64,000 bases of DNA, from contig NZ_JBISCD010000040.1 of NCBI RefSeq assembly GCF_044386045.1, positions 1,054,001-1,118,000 on the forward strand. Direction: 5' to 3'. This DNA comes from Thalassobellus sediminis. GTDB lineage: Bacteria > Bacteroidota > Bacteroidia > Flavobacteriales > Flavobacteriaceae. Within the stretch, counting starts at the first letter, position 1, and each line of letters begins with the position of its first letter. Both the position numbers and the translations under genes were made by a program. Under the pieces are notes generated by a model. That model saw only the letters and a list, made by a program, of their open reading frames with translations, made no database searches and had not been told where the DNA came from. This document shows, in pieces, positions 32,767 through 41,318 of the stretch.

Positions 32767-33681
32767 TTAAATTGATTTTTTTTCAGGCTTGCTAATAATA
32801 TAAACACCACTTGCAACAACAATGCAACTTAATATTTTTATAAGGTTAATATCTTGAGCATATTCACTTTGCATAAAAACATAGGCGAGAACACTTACCA
32901 TTAAAAAACTAATAACAGGTTGCAGATATATGTAGCTGCTAGTTACTGAAGGAGATACGTTGTTAAGGGCGTAAATATTAAATAGATAAGCAAAAAAGGT
33001 TGTAAATAAAACTACGTAGCCAATAGTTAAATAGGTGTTTAGTGTAAAAGTTTCAAAATTGGTATTTAAAAAAGCAGGAATGCCTAAAGGAGACGCAAAA
33101 ATGCACCCAAATAAAAACACCCAACTTATTACGGTAATAGGGTTGTATTTCCTCATTAACGTTTTAGCCATAACCAAATATAGTCCGTAACAACAAGCAT
33201 TAGATAGTACCAATAAGTTGCCTAAAACAGAACTTGTTCCTTTAGAGTCATTACCATAATATATTAAACAGATTGCTCCAATACCACCAATGGTTATACC
33301 TAATAGTTTGTTTTTGGTAATACGTTCTTTTAAAATGATATAACTAAAAAACAAAACAATCAATGGCGTTGAGGTTGTTATTATAGAAGCATCAATTGGC
33401 GACGTTAAATTAATACCATGAAAAAACAACAATTGGTTTGCTGCACCACCAACGAAGCCACAAAAGGCGAGTCTTAAAAAATCATTTTTAGCAACTTTTT
33501 CTTTAACAAAGGCAAGTTTCAGAATCCAAAATAAAAGCGCACAAGATGCAAGTCTGATATATACAAACGCAGTTGGACCAATTTTATCAGGCATAATGCC
33601 TTTGGCAATAATATAATTAGCACCATAAATTATATTGGCGCCCAGTAAAGCTAAATGCGCTTTGGTTGTGTTTTTTATCAA
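32767..33681 (-). CDS. EamA/DMT-superfamily transporter
   Basis: 304 residues with ten hydrophobic segments in two EamA repeats. Repeat 1: LALLGANIIYGANYIIAKGI ... AIICLIYYGND-like loop; repeat 2 starts NLLVLSNACCYGLYLVMAKTLM and ends GVYIISKPEKK. DMT exporters of this type move small metabolites or amino acids; the substrate cannot be told. The start is probably TTG at 33681: an in-frame stop lies four to five codons upstream and the next ATG is beyond the first helix. Stands alone, divergent from leuS. Confidence 0.9.
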   Translation of the reverse strand: MIKNTTKAHLALLGANIIYGANYIIAKGIMPDKIGPTAFVYIRLASCALLFWILKLAFVKEKVAKNDFLRLAFCGFVGGAANQLLFFHGINLTSPIDASIITTSTPLIVLFFSYIILKERITKNKLLGITIGGIGAICLIYYGNDSKGTSSVLGNLLVLSNACCYGLYLVMAKTLMRKYNPITVISWVFLFGCIFASPLGIPAFLNTNFETFTLNTYLTIGYVVLFTTFFAYLFNIYALNNVSPSVTSSYIYLQPVISFLMVSVLAYVFMQSEYAQDINLIKILSCIVVASGVYIISKPEKKSI

Positions 33682-33797
33682 GCAAATACGTTTTTAATAA
33701 GCTGCGAAATTACAAAAATGAGTGCCAATCAAAATTTAATTAAGTATTAATTATTTCCTGTTTAAGAGTAATAGGATTAATTAGAAACAAAGCCTTT

Positions 33798-33824
33798 TTG
33801 TTTTATATAGAAAGCGTAAATTTG
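33798..33824 (+). promoter_or_regulatory. Predicted promoter of leuS
   Basis: TTG (33798-33800), 16 bp spacer, TAAATTTG (33817-33824). Transcription would start near 33830, about 65 nt before the ATG. No T-box or attenuator seen in the leader. Confidence 0.6.
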
Positions 33825-33894
33825 CACTTTTAATTTTCGTTATTACAAATAATAGAGATGTACTTGTAATAGCAAATCAGATTTGAAGATATAG

Positions 33895-36867
33895 ATGCAA
33901 TACAATTTCAACGACATAGATGCCAAATGGCAAAAATACTGGGCAGAAAACGAAACTTTTAAAGCCGAAAACAACAGCGAAAAACCAAAGTTTTATGTGT
34001 TAGATATGTTTCCTTATCCAAGTGGAGCAGGTTTACATGTTGGGCATCCGTTGGGTTATATAGCATCCGATATTTATGCACGTTACAAACGTCATCAAGG
34101 TTTTAATGTATTACATCCGCAAGGGTATGATAGTTTCGGTTTACCTGCAGAGCAGTACGCCATTCAAACAGGGCAACATCCAGCAGTTACAACTGCCGAA
34201 AATATAAAAACATACCGTCGTCAATTAGATCAAATTGGTTTTTCATTCGATTGGTCTCGTGAGGTGCGTACAAGTGATCCAAGTTATTATAAATGGACAC
34301 AGTGGATTTTTATTCAATTGTTTGAATCTTGGTATAATAATGATACTGATAAAGCAGAATCTATTGAAACGCTAAAAGCAATATTTGCTTCGGAAGGAAA
34401 CTCAAAAGTAAATGCCGTTTGCGATGATGATATTGAATCATTTTCTGCCGAAGATTGGAATGGTTTTGATACCGTAAAACAAGAAAAAATATTACTTCAA
34501 TATAGATTAACTTATTTAGCCGAAACTGAGGTAAACTGGTGTCCTGCTCTAGGAACAGTTTTGGCAAACGATGAAATAATTAACGGTGTTTCAGAACGTG
34601 GTGGCCATCCTGTAATAAGAAAAAAAATGACCCAATGGAGTATGCGAATTTCTGCCTATGCAGAACGTTTACTTCAAGGTTTAGATACGATTGATTGGAC
34701 AGATTCTTTAAAGGAAAGTCAGCGTAACTGGATAGGGAAATCTGTTGGGGCGTCTGTCACTTTTAAAGTTAATGAAAGCGATGCCGTTATTGATGTGTTT
34801 ACAACAAGACCTGATACTATTTTCGGAGTTAGTTTCATGACTTTAGCGCCAGAACACGAATTAGTATCGCAAATAACAACACCAGAACAAAAAGCGGAAG
34901 TTGATGCTTATATTTTAGCAACAGCAAAACGTAGTGAACGTGATAGAATGGCCGATGTAAAAACCATTTCGGGGGCATTTACGGGAGCGTATGCAGTACA
35001 TCCGTTTACAAAAGAACCTATTCCGGTTTGGATTGGCGATTACGTGTTAGCAGGTTACGGTACAGGAGCTGTTATGTCGGTACCATGTGGTGATGAAAGA
35101 GATTATGCATTTGCAAAGCATTTTAATATCCCGATTATAAATATTTTTGAAGGCGTTGATATTTCAGAATCTGCTTTTTCAGACAAAGAGAAAACCGTTA
35201 TTGGTAATAGTGATTTCCTTAACGGAATGAATTACAAAAAAGCGACCAAACGTGCTATTTACGAATTAGAACAAATAGGTCAAGGTGAAGGGAAAACCAA
35301 TTACCGTTTGCGTGATGCTGTTTTTAGTCGCCAGCGTTATTGGGGTGAGCCATTTCCTGTGTATTATGTTGATGGGATGCCGCAAATGATTGATGCTGCG
35401 CATTTGCCAATTAAATTGCCAGAAGTAGAAAAATATTTACCAACCGAAACAGGAGAGCCACCATTAGGAAATGCCACTGTTTGGGCTTGGGATACCATAA
35501 ATAATAAAGTAGTTAGCAACGATCTTATCGATAATGAAATGATTCACCCATTAGAGTTGAATACGATGCCAGGGTGGGCAGGAAGTTCTTGGTATTTTAA
35601 CCGTTATATGGATCCTACAAATACCGAAGCATTTGCAAGTCAAGAAGCGCTTAACTATTGGAAAGATGTCGATTTATACATTGGCGGAAGCGAGCATGCT
35701 ACAGGACACTTGTTATATTCTCGTTTTTGGCAAAAATTCTTGTTTGATAAAGGGGTGGTGCCTGTTGATGAGTTTGCAAAAAAACTGATTAACCAAGGTA
35801 TGATTTTGGGGACTAGTGGATATATAAATATGGCAATTTGCGTAATTAAGTTTAATATGCCATCTGGTACTGGTACAAAGGCAACAACTTATTTTGTTCC
35901 AATTGATGCGACAAAGAGCGATGGAGAATTGACTGACGAATACAAGTCTCTTTTACGTCAAAAAAATATTCTTAGTTATGAGTTTCATAAAATAAATGAA
36001 GATGATATTATTGAAGAAACTTTTAGTGTAAATAAAACTATTGTCCCTGTTCATGCAATTGATAATTCTGATAATTTGGTAATTGAAGAATTTATAAAAT
36101 GGAAATATCCTAACAAAAAGAAGGATGATAAAGTTATTGATATTCTACAGTTAGAGGATTTTTACAAAGTAGGTCGCGAAGTCGAAAAAATGTCAAAATC
36201 TAAATACAACGTTGTTAATCCAGATGATATTGTAAAAGATTACGGAGCAGATAGTCTTCGTCTTTACGAAATGTTCTTAGGGCCATTAGAGCAATACAAA
36301 CCTTGGAATACCGCAGGTATTACAGGTGTGCATTCGTTTCTTAAAAAACTTTGGAAATTATATGCCAATGATAATGGTTTAAAAGTAACCGAAGATGCAG
36401 CGTCAAAAGATGCTTTAAAAACGTTGCATAAAACTATTAAAAAGGTACAGGAAGATATTGAGAATTTCTCTTTCAATACATCGGTGTCCACTTTTATGAT
36501 TGCTGTTAATGAGTTAACGGCTCAAAAATGTACAAGTAAAGACATTTTAGAACCTTTATTGGTTTTAATTTCGCCGTATGCACCACATATTGCTGAAGAA
36601 TTATGGAATCAGTTAGGAAATAACGCGTCTATTACAACAGCTCCGTTTCCAGAATTTGATGCCAGTCATTTAGTAGAAAGCAGTAAAAACTACCCAATTT
36701 CATTTAATGGTAAAATGCGTTTTACGATGGAATTACCAATGGATATGAGTAAGGACGATATTGAAGCTGCGGTTATGGCAAACGAAAAAACGCAAGAACA
36801 ATTAGCAGGCAGAACACCTAAAAAGGTAATTGTTGTTCCTGGTAAAATTGTGAATATAGTAGGTTAA
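33895..36867 (+). CDS. leuS: Leucyl-tRNA synthetase
   Basis: 990 residues. Charges tRNA-Leu. Class I motifs: HVGH (in GAGLHVGHPLGY, near residue 48) and KMSKS (near 765). The editing domain shows TTRPDTIFGVSFM and the GTGAVMSVPCGDERDYAFA block. An insert near residues 150-190, with many acidic residues, is normal for Bacteroidota. The segment at about 637-760 before KMSKS (GYINMAICVIKFNMPSGTGT ... KKKDDKVIDILQLEDFYKVG) is longer and less like the FVYR-type segment I expect in this family. Framing and both flanks are intact, so it is a working gene. Confidence 0.97.
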   Translation: MQYNFNDIDAKWQKYWAENETFKAENNSEKPKFYVLDMFPYPSGAGLHVGHPLGYIASDIYARYKRHQGFNVLHPQGYDSFGLPAEQYAIQTGQHPAVTTAENIKTYRRQLDQIGFSFDWSREVRTSDPSYYKWTQWIFIQLFESWYNNDTDKAESIETLKAIFASEGNSKVNAVCDDDIESFSAEDWNGFDTVKQEKILLQYRLTYLAETEVNWCPALGTVLANDEIINGVSERGGHPVIRKKMTQWSMRISAYAERLLQGLDTIDWTDSLKESQRNWIGKSVGASVTFKVNESDAVIDVFTTRPDTIFGVSFMTLAPEHELVSQITTPEQKAEVDAYILATAKRSERDRMADVKTISGAFTGAYAVHPFTKEPIPVWIGDYVLAGYGTGAVMSVPCGDERDYAFAKHFNIPIINIFEGVDISESAFSDKEKTVIGNSDFLNGMNYKKATKRAIYELEQIGQGEGKTNYRLRDAVFSRQRYWGEPFPVYYVDGMPQMIDAAHLPIKLPEVEKYLPTETGEPPLGNATVWAWDTINNKVVSNDLIDNEMIHPLELNTMPGWAGSSWYFNRYMDPTNTEAFASQEALNYWKDVDLYIGGSEHATGHLLYSRFWQKFLFDKGVVPVDEFAKKLINQGMILGTSGYINMAICVIKFNMPSGTGTKATTYFVPIDATKSDGELTDEYKSLLRQKNILSYEFHKINEDDIIEETFSVNKTIVPVHAIDNSDNLVIEEFIKWKYPNKKKDDKVIDILQLEDFYKVGREVEKMSKSKYNVVNPDDIVKDYGADSLRLYEMFLGPLEQYKPWNTAGITGVHSFLKKLWKLYANDNGLKVTEDAASKDALKTLHKTIKKVQEDIENFSFNTSVSTFMIAVNELTAQKCTSKDILEPLLVLISPYAPHIAEELWNQLGNNASITTAPFPEFDASHLVESSKNYPISFNGKMRFTMELPMDMSKDDIEAAVMANEKTQEQLAGRTPKKVIVVPGKIVNIVG

Positions 36868-36903
36868 TAATAGTGTCTTGTCATGTAAACAAGAGCTGCG
36901 ATT

Positions 36904-36948
36904 GAGACATCACATAATTTAATTACACATTTGATTACGTGATGTCTC
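36904..36948. repeat. Long intergenic hairpin, GAGACATCAC type
   Basis: Perfect 10-bp inverted repeat GAGACATCAC / GTGATGTCTC around a 25-base AT-rich loop, 36 bp after the leuS stop, followed by TTTTCGTTCG. I recall similar hairpins in flavobacterial spacers. It may end leuS transcription, though the T-run is short. Confidence 0.55.
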
Positions 36949-36980
36949 TTTTCGTTCGAAATGACAAATGTTATTGGTTT

Positions 36981-37099
36981 TTTTGCGTTAGGGATTGCAG
37001 TGGTAGCTTTTGGCGAGGCGTGTATCGAGCCAAAACTTTTAACGAAAAGCCCGACCTGTTCCTGAACTTAATTCAGGATATAGGGTAACGCCCAAATAA
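36981..37099. repeat. Dispersed intergenic element, copy 2 (about 119 bp)
   Basis: Starts TTTTGCGTTAGGGATTG and ends with GGTAACGCCCAAATAA, the same ends as 4098-4240; AAGCCCGACC also shared. The middle differs and holds its own hairpin (TCCTGAA-CTTAA-TTCAGGA). No open reading frame. Confidence 0.7.
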
Positions 37100-37128
37100 T
37101 TTTCACTCAAGTATTACATATAAATAAC

Positions 37129-37380
37129 ATGGAAATAATAGGATTTATTGCTGCTATTTTAACAACAGCTGCTTTTTTACCCCAAGTTTATAAAACTTGG
37201 AAAACCAAAGATGTTTCCGGTTTGTCTTTGCCTATGCTAATAATCTTTTTTATTGGCATTGTTGGCTGGTTAATTTATGGGATTTTAAAAGAAAGTCCGT
37301 CCATGATTTTTGCAAATAGTATTACTATTGTTTCTTCCTTTTTATTACTTTATTTTAAAATAAAATACCATAAACGTTAG
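37129..37380 (+). CDS. SemiSWEET family transporter
   Basis: 83 residues with three membrane helices, the SemiSWEET half-transporter that dimerises to move sugars. The signature PQVYKTWKTKDVSGLSLPM (about 19-37) contains the conserved PQ-loop proline and the polar loop, and helix 3 holds the FANSITIVSSFLLLY segment with the Asn typical of the pocket. Substrate unproven. Single gene between the dispersed repeat and ald. Confidence 0.85.
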   Translation: MEIIGFIAAILTTAAFLPQVYKTWKTKDVSGLSLPMLIIFFIGIVGWLIYGILKESPSMIFANSITIVSSFLLLYFKIKYHKR

Positions 37381-37550
37381 ACTGTAAAAGGCTGTTTTTA
37401 GCTTATTTATGAGTTTTTCTGTTATTATGGAATATTCAATGAATTCCTAGTAAGCTGGTATATGTTGTGTATTTATTAAATAAATGTTAAATTTGATAAC
37501 AATAATTCAAATAAAATAAATTATTGACTTCAGATTTGAATCATTTATTT

Positions 37551-37558
37551 TAATTTTG
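37551..37558 (+). promoter_or_regulatory. Predicted -7 box of ald (TAATTTTG)
   Basis: TAnnTTTG match 39 bp before the ald start. A TTGACT lies at 37524, 24 bp upstream, longer than the usual spacer. Confidence 0.45.
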
Positions 37559-37596
37559 TTAAAAATTAAAACTAACTTAATAAATATCTCTTTCTT

Positions 37597-38697
37597 ATGA
37601 AAATTGGTGTTCCTATTGAAATTAAAAATAATGAAAACAGAGTGGGGATGACACCCTCTGGTGTGTTTGAATTAACGAAAAGAAATCATGCTGTTTATAT
37701 ACAAACAAATGCAGGTTTTAATAGTGGTTTTTTAGATGATGATTATATTAAAGCTGGTGCAACTATACTTGATACTATTGAAGAAGTATATGCTACTGCT
37801 GAAATGATTGTTAAAGTAAAGGAGCCTATTGAGAAGGAATATGATTTAATTAGACCAAATCAGGTTGTGTTTACATATTTCCACTTTGCATCAAGTGAAG
37901 CGCTTACACATGCTATGATTAAGAGTAATGCTATTTGTATTGCTTACGAAACGGTTGAAGATGCCGATGGAACTTTACCTTTATTAATTCCGATGTCTGA
38001 AGTTGCAGGGCGTATGTCTGTACAACAAGGAGCGAAATTTTTAGAAAAACCAATTAAAGGTCGTGGTATTTTGCTAGGTGGTATACCAGGAGTGCCTCCT
38101 GCTAAAGTTTTAATCTTAGGAGCAGGTGTTGTAGGACTTCAGGCAGCACGTATGGCTTCGGGATTAGGAGCTAGTGTTCATATTTTAGATATTAATATGA
38201 AAGCTTTACGTTACGTAAGTGATGTGATGCCTAATAATGTTGTTAGTGAATTTTCTAGTGAATATAATATTAGAAAACATATTGTTGATGCCGATTTAAT
38301 TATTGGTGGTGTATTAATTAAAGGAGCAAAAGCACCTAAATTAATTACAAGAGATATGCTTAAAGAGATGCGTCCGGGTACTGTTATGGTAGATGTGGCT
38401 GTAGATCAAGGTGGTTGTTTTGAAACAACGAAGCCAACAACGCATCAAGATCCTACATATATTATTGATGAGGTGGTTCATTATTCTGTTGCAAATATGC
38501 CAGGAGCTGTACCTTATACATCTACAATGGGATTAACAAATGTAACATTGCCTTATGTTATTAAGTTAGCAAACGAAGGTTGGGAAAAAGCATGTGAAAA
38601 TAGTGCCCCTTTAGCAAAAGGATTAAACATTGTTAAAGGAGAAATTGTTTATAAAGAAATAGCAGAGGCATTCGATTTAGAATTTGCTGAAGCATAA
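37597..38697 (+). CDS. ald: Alanine dehydrogenase
   Basis: 366 residues, standard length. Converts L-alanine and NAD to pyruvate and ammonia, or the reverse. Motifs: the N-terminal MKIGVPIEIKNNENRVGMTP, VKVKEPIEKEYDLI, FTYFHFASS (catalytic His region), PLLIPMSEVAGRMSVQQGAKFLE, the NAD loop LGAGVVGLQAARMASGLGA (near 170-188), and the C-terminal NMPGAVPYTSTMGLTNVTLPY. Its own promoter and terminator mark it as a single-gene unit. Confidence 0.97.
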   Translation: MKIGVPIEIKNNENRVGMTPSGVFELTKRNHAVYIQTNAGFNSGFLDDDYIKAGATILDTIEEVYATAEMIVKVKEPIEKEYDLIRPNQVVFTYFHFASSEALTHAMIKSNAICIAYETVEDADGTLPLLIPMSEVAGRMSVQQGAKFLEKPIKGRGILLGGIPGVPPAKVLILGAGVVGLQAARMASGLGASVHILDINMKALRYVSDVMPNNVVSEFSSEYNIRKHIVDADLIIGGVLIKGAKAPKLITRDMLKEMRPGTVMVDVAVDQGGCFETTKPTTHQDPTYIIDEVVHYSVANMPGAVPYTSTMGLTNVTLPYVIKLANEGWEKACENSAPLAKGLNIVKGEIVYKEIAEAFDLEFAEA

Positions 38698-38731
38698 TAA
38701 TAATTTTTTTGGTTGACACTTAAGTGTTTTT

Positions 38732-38766
38732 AAAGTGGGGTTCCTAATTTAGGTTCCTCACTTTTT
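38732..38766 (+). terminator. Terminator after ald
   Basis: AAAGTGGGG / CCTCACTTT stem (one G-T wobble) with an inner CCTAATTTAGG palindrome, then a T-run. Confidence 0.75.
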
Positions 38767-38852
38767 AATTTACTGACATATTATCATTTAATTAATAATG
38801 GCTTTATTTTTGTTATATTTAGTTTGTAATTAAAAACTTAAATAGATTTAAA

Positions 38853-39551
38853 ATGTTAGTATATTATATATTATTAGGAGGTATTGCTTTAATAAGCTGG
38901 TTAGTAAGTAGTACTTTAAAACGTAAGTTTGAAAAATACTCAAAAGTACACTTACGTAATGGTATGAGTGGTGCCGAAATTGCTGAAAAAATGTTAGCAG
39001 ATCACGGTATTAGAGATGTTGAGGTTATTTCTACACCTGGACGTTTAACCGATCATTATAACCCGAAAAATAAAACCGTAAATTTAAGTGAAGCCGTTTA
39101 TAATCAACGTAACGCTGCGGCTGCGGCTGTAGCTGCACATGAATGTGGACATGCGGTACAACATGCTAAAGCATATCAATGGTTAACAATGCGTTCGGCT
39201 TTGGTTCCTGTAGTGAGTGTGACTTCGGGTATGTCTATGTGGATTGTTATTGGTGGTCTTGCATTAGGCGCAGCAGCAGGAATTGGATTAGGTTACTGGG
39301 TTGCTATTGCCGGTTTAGTAATGATGGGTTTTGCAACCTTGTTTAGTTTTATTACGTTACCTGTAGAATACGATGCTAGTAATCGAGCCTTAGCTTGGTT
39401 AAAAAACAAAAACATGGTATCTCAAGAAGAATATAAGGGTTCTGAAGATGCCCTTAAATGGGCTGCAAGAACTTATTTAGTAGCGGCTATTGGTTCACTT
39501 GCTCAGTTAGTATATTGGGGATTTAGAGTGTTTGCAGGAGGAAGAGATTAA
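38853..39551 (+). CDS. Membrane zinc metallopeptidase (YugP type)
   Basis: 232 residues. An N-terminal helix is followed by a cytoplasmic region and two to three further helices. The zinc motif HECGH (96-100) in VAAHECGHAVQHAKAY is the HExxH active site; the third ligand is expected in VEYDASNRALAWL downstream. This is the neutral zinc metallopeptidase family typified by Bacillus YugP, of unknown physiological substrate. Single-gene unit between terminators. Confidence 0.9.
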   Translation: MLVYYILLGGIALISWLVSSTLKRKFEKYSKVHLRNGMSGAEIAEKMLADHGIRDVEVISTPGRLTDHYNPKNKTVNLSEAVYNQRNAAAAAVAAHECGHAVQHAKAYQWLTMRSALVPVVSVTSGMSMWIVIGGLALGAAAGIGLGYWVAIAGLVMMGFATLFSFITLPVEYDASNRALAWLKNKNMVSQEEYKGSEDALKWAARTYLVAAIGSLAQLVYWGFRVFAGGRD

Positions 39552-39575
39552 TTTCTTAGAAAAAATTATATAAAT

Positions 39576-39618
39576 AAAAAAAAGCTGGTAAAAGTTAACT
39601 TTTACCAGCTTTTTTTTG
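39576..39618. terminator. Strong bidirectional terminator
   Basis: Perfect 14-bp palindrome AGCTGGTAAAAGTT / AACTTTTACCAGCT with flanking A- and T-runs. Confidence 0.9.
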
Positions 39619-39648
39619 CTGCCAAGCATGTGTATTATCTTATATTTG
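39616..39648 (+). promoter_or_regulatory. Predicted promoter of the 39670 gene
   Basis: TTG at 39616-39618, 22-bp spacer, TATATTTG at 39641-39648. The leader would be about 15 nt. It partly overlaps the T-run of the preceding terminator. Confidence 0.6.
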
Positions 39649-39669
39649 TGTCTTAAAATATAACATTTA

Positions 39670-41241
39670 ATGAAAACAACTGCTTTATTTATTTTATTCT
39701 TATTCACTTGCAATATATATTCGCAAGATGTATCAATGGTTAAAAGTGAAATTTTCAAAGATTCAAAAAAGAATAGTTCATTATTATTTTCTTTGGAAGA
39801 TTCAAATGGTGAAATTATAACTATACGATCATATAGAGGGGGTATGATGCAAAAATTAAAAGGATACTACATTCAACATTTTGATACTAACCTTAGGCTT
39901 TTAAAAGAGGTTGAGTATGATGTTGAAGATAATCATATAAAGAATGCTTTTATTAAAGATGGTCAATTACATTTAATTGAATTTGATTATAAAAAAAAGG
40001 AAGACAGAATTGTTTTTAATTCAGTTTCGGCAAATCTTGATGATTTAAAGTTTAGTAAGAAAGAATTAATCTCTTTTTCAGAAGATAATATGCAGAAATA
40101 CTTTGGGGCAATATTTTTTCCTTTTTTTGGTAGTAATCTTTCTCAGGTAGATAGAGATCATATGGGGGAGGTAGTTTTGTCTGCCAATAAAGCGTTTTTT
40201 GTAATAAATTTTGATTTTAAAGATAAGGATAAAGAAACTCATAAAGTTTTTGTCTTTAATAGTGATTTTGAAAAAGTTTTTGAAAAACTGATAAAGAAAG
40301 ATATTAAAGATATGCTCTTTGAATACAATAGCATTGATGTGGATGGTAAAGATGGTACTGTTTATTTTTTAGGAAAATCTTTTGAAAATGATTCAAGAAG
40401 AACAAAGAAAAAAGGAAAAGCGAATTATCATTTCGAGTTATTTAAGGTAAATGCAGAAGGACAGCAGCAGGTTAGTTTTAAAAATGCTGATAAATTTATT
40501 TCTTCACTTGAATTAATTAAAGGAGAAGATAGGTTAGCATGTGTTGGTTTTTATGGAAAAAAAGATGAATTTAGATCTAATGGTGTTTGTTTATTTAATC
40601 TTAATTCTGAAAGTTTAGAAATGGAAAACCAAAAATTCACAGCGTTTTCAGAAGAATTTATGACAGATAAATATGGAGACAAAGAGAATAAAAAGAAAAG
40701 AAAAAAAGAAAAAGGAGTTCGTAATATAGATTTCAAAGGTGTTTATATAATGGAAAATGGAGATATTGTTGTTAATGCTGAAGAATTTTATATTACTGTA
40801 TATACATCAATGTCAAGTACTGGAGCTATGACTACTCGTACAGTTTACCATTTTGATGATATAATTAGTTTACGGCTTGATAAAGATGGAGGATTAAAAT
40901 GGGCAAGAAATATTAACAAAGCACAAACAGGATTTGCTAATAGTTCTTTTACATCTATTCCTGTAGGTGAATCTTCTTATTTCTTTATTAACTGTTCTGA
41001 TAATATTAAGAAATTAAGTCAAGATAGAATTGCTTTTAGACAGACAAATGCTAAAAAATCTAATCTTTATATGATTAGTATTAATAAAGATGGAGCGATT
41101 GATTTTAAAAAATTAATAGATGATAAAGATTCTAAAGTGTACTATAAAGTAAATGATGGTGTGATTAACTTAAACAAACAAACTGTAACATTATCAGGGA
41201 AAAAGAAAAAGAATACTAGGATTTTAAAAATAAAAATCTGA
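39670..41241 (+). CDS. Secreted protein of unknown function
   Basis: 523 residues with a signal peptide (MKTTALFILFLFTCNIYSQ). The mature part is rich in beta strands with repeated hydrophobic-charged patterns (GQLHLIEFDYKKKEDRIVFN, GTVYFLGKSFEND, DGAIDFKKLIDDKDSKVYY) and may form a beta-propeller. A strongly basic patch (NKKKRKKEKG, near 336-345) and many lysines give it a high charge. No catalytic motif, lipobox or sorting domain recognised. It has its own promoter and a terminator, so it is a single-gene unit. Confidence 0.7.
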   Translation: MKTTALFILFLFTCNIYSQDVSMVKSEIFKDSKKNSSLLFSLEDSNGEIITIRSYRGGMMQKLKGYYIQHFDTNLRLLKEVEYDVEDNHIKNAFIKDGQLHLIEFDYKKKEDRIVFNSVSANLDDLKFSKKELISFSEDNMQKYFGAIFFPFFGSNLSQVDRDHMGEVVLSANKAFFVINFDFKDKDKETHKVFVFNSDFEKVFEKLIKKDIKDMLFEYNSIDVDGKDGTVYFLGKSFENDSRRTKKKGKANYHFELFKVNAEGQQQVSFKNADKFISSLELIKGEDRLACVGFYGKKDEFRSNGVCLFNLNSESLEMENQKFTAFSEEFMTDKYGDKENKKKRKKEKGVRNIDFKGVYIMENGDIVVNAEEFYITVYTSMSSTGAMTTRTVYHFDDIISLRLDKDGGLKWARNINKAQTGFANSSFTSIPVGESSYFFINCSDNIKKLSQDRIAFRQTNAKKSNLYMISINKDGAIDFKKLIDDKDSKVYYKVNDGVINLNKQTVTLSGKKKKNTRILKIKI

Positions 41242-41256
41242 TTTCACTGAAAAAAC

Positions 41257-41289
41257 AAAAAAGCCTTGAAAATTTTTCAAGGCTTTTTT
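41257..41289 (+). terminator. Terminator after the 39670 gene
   Basis: AAAAGCCTTGAAAA / TTTTTCAAGGCTTTT stem with T-run. Confidence 0.88.
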
Positions 41290-41318
41290 GTTTCTTTACA
41301 ATTCAATAAAAACAGCAC

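Noticed and set aside
35800..36190. Intein in leuS
   Set aside because: No splice-junction Cys/Ser/Thr with His-Asn motif, and the segment aligns loosely with the leucine-specific region at its right end.
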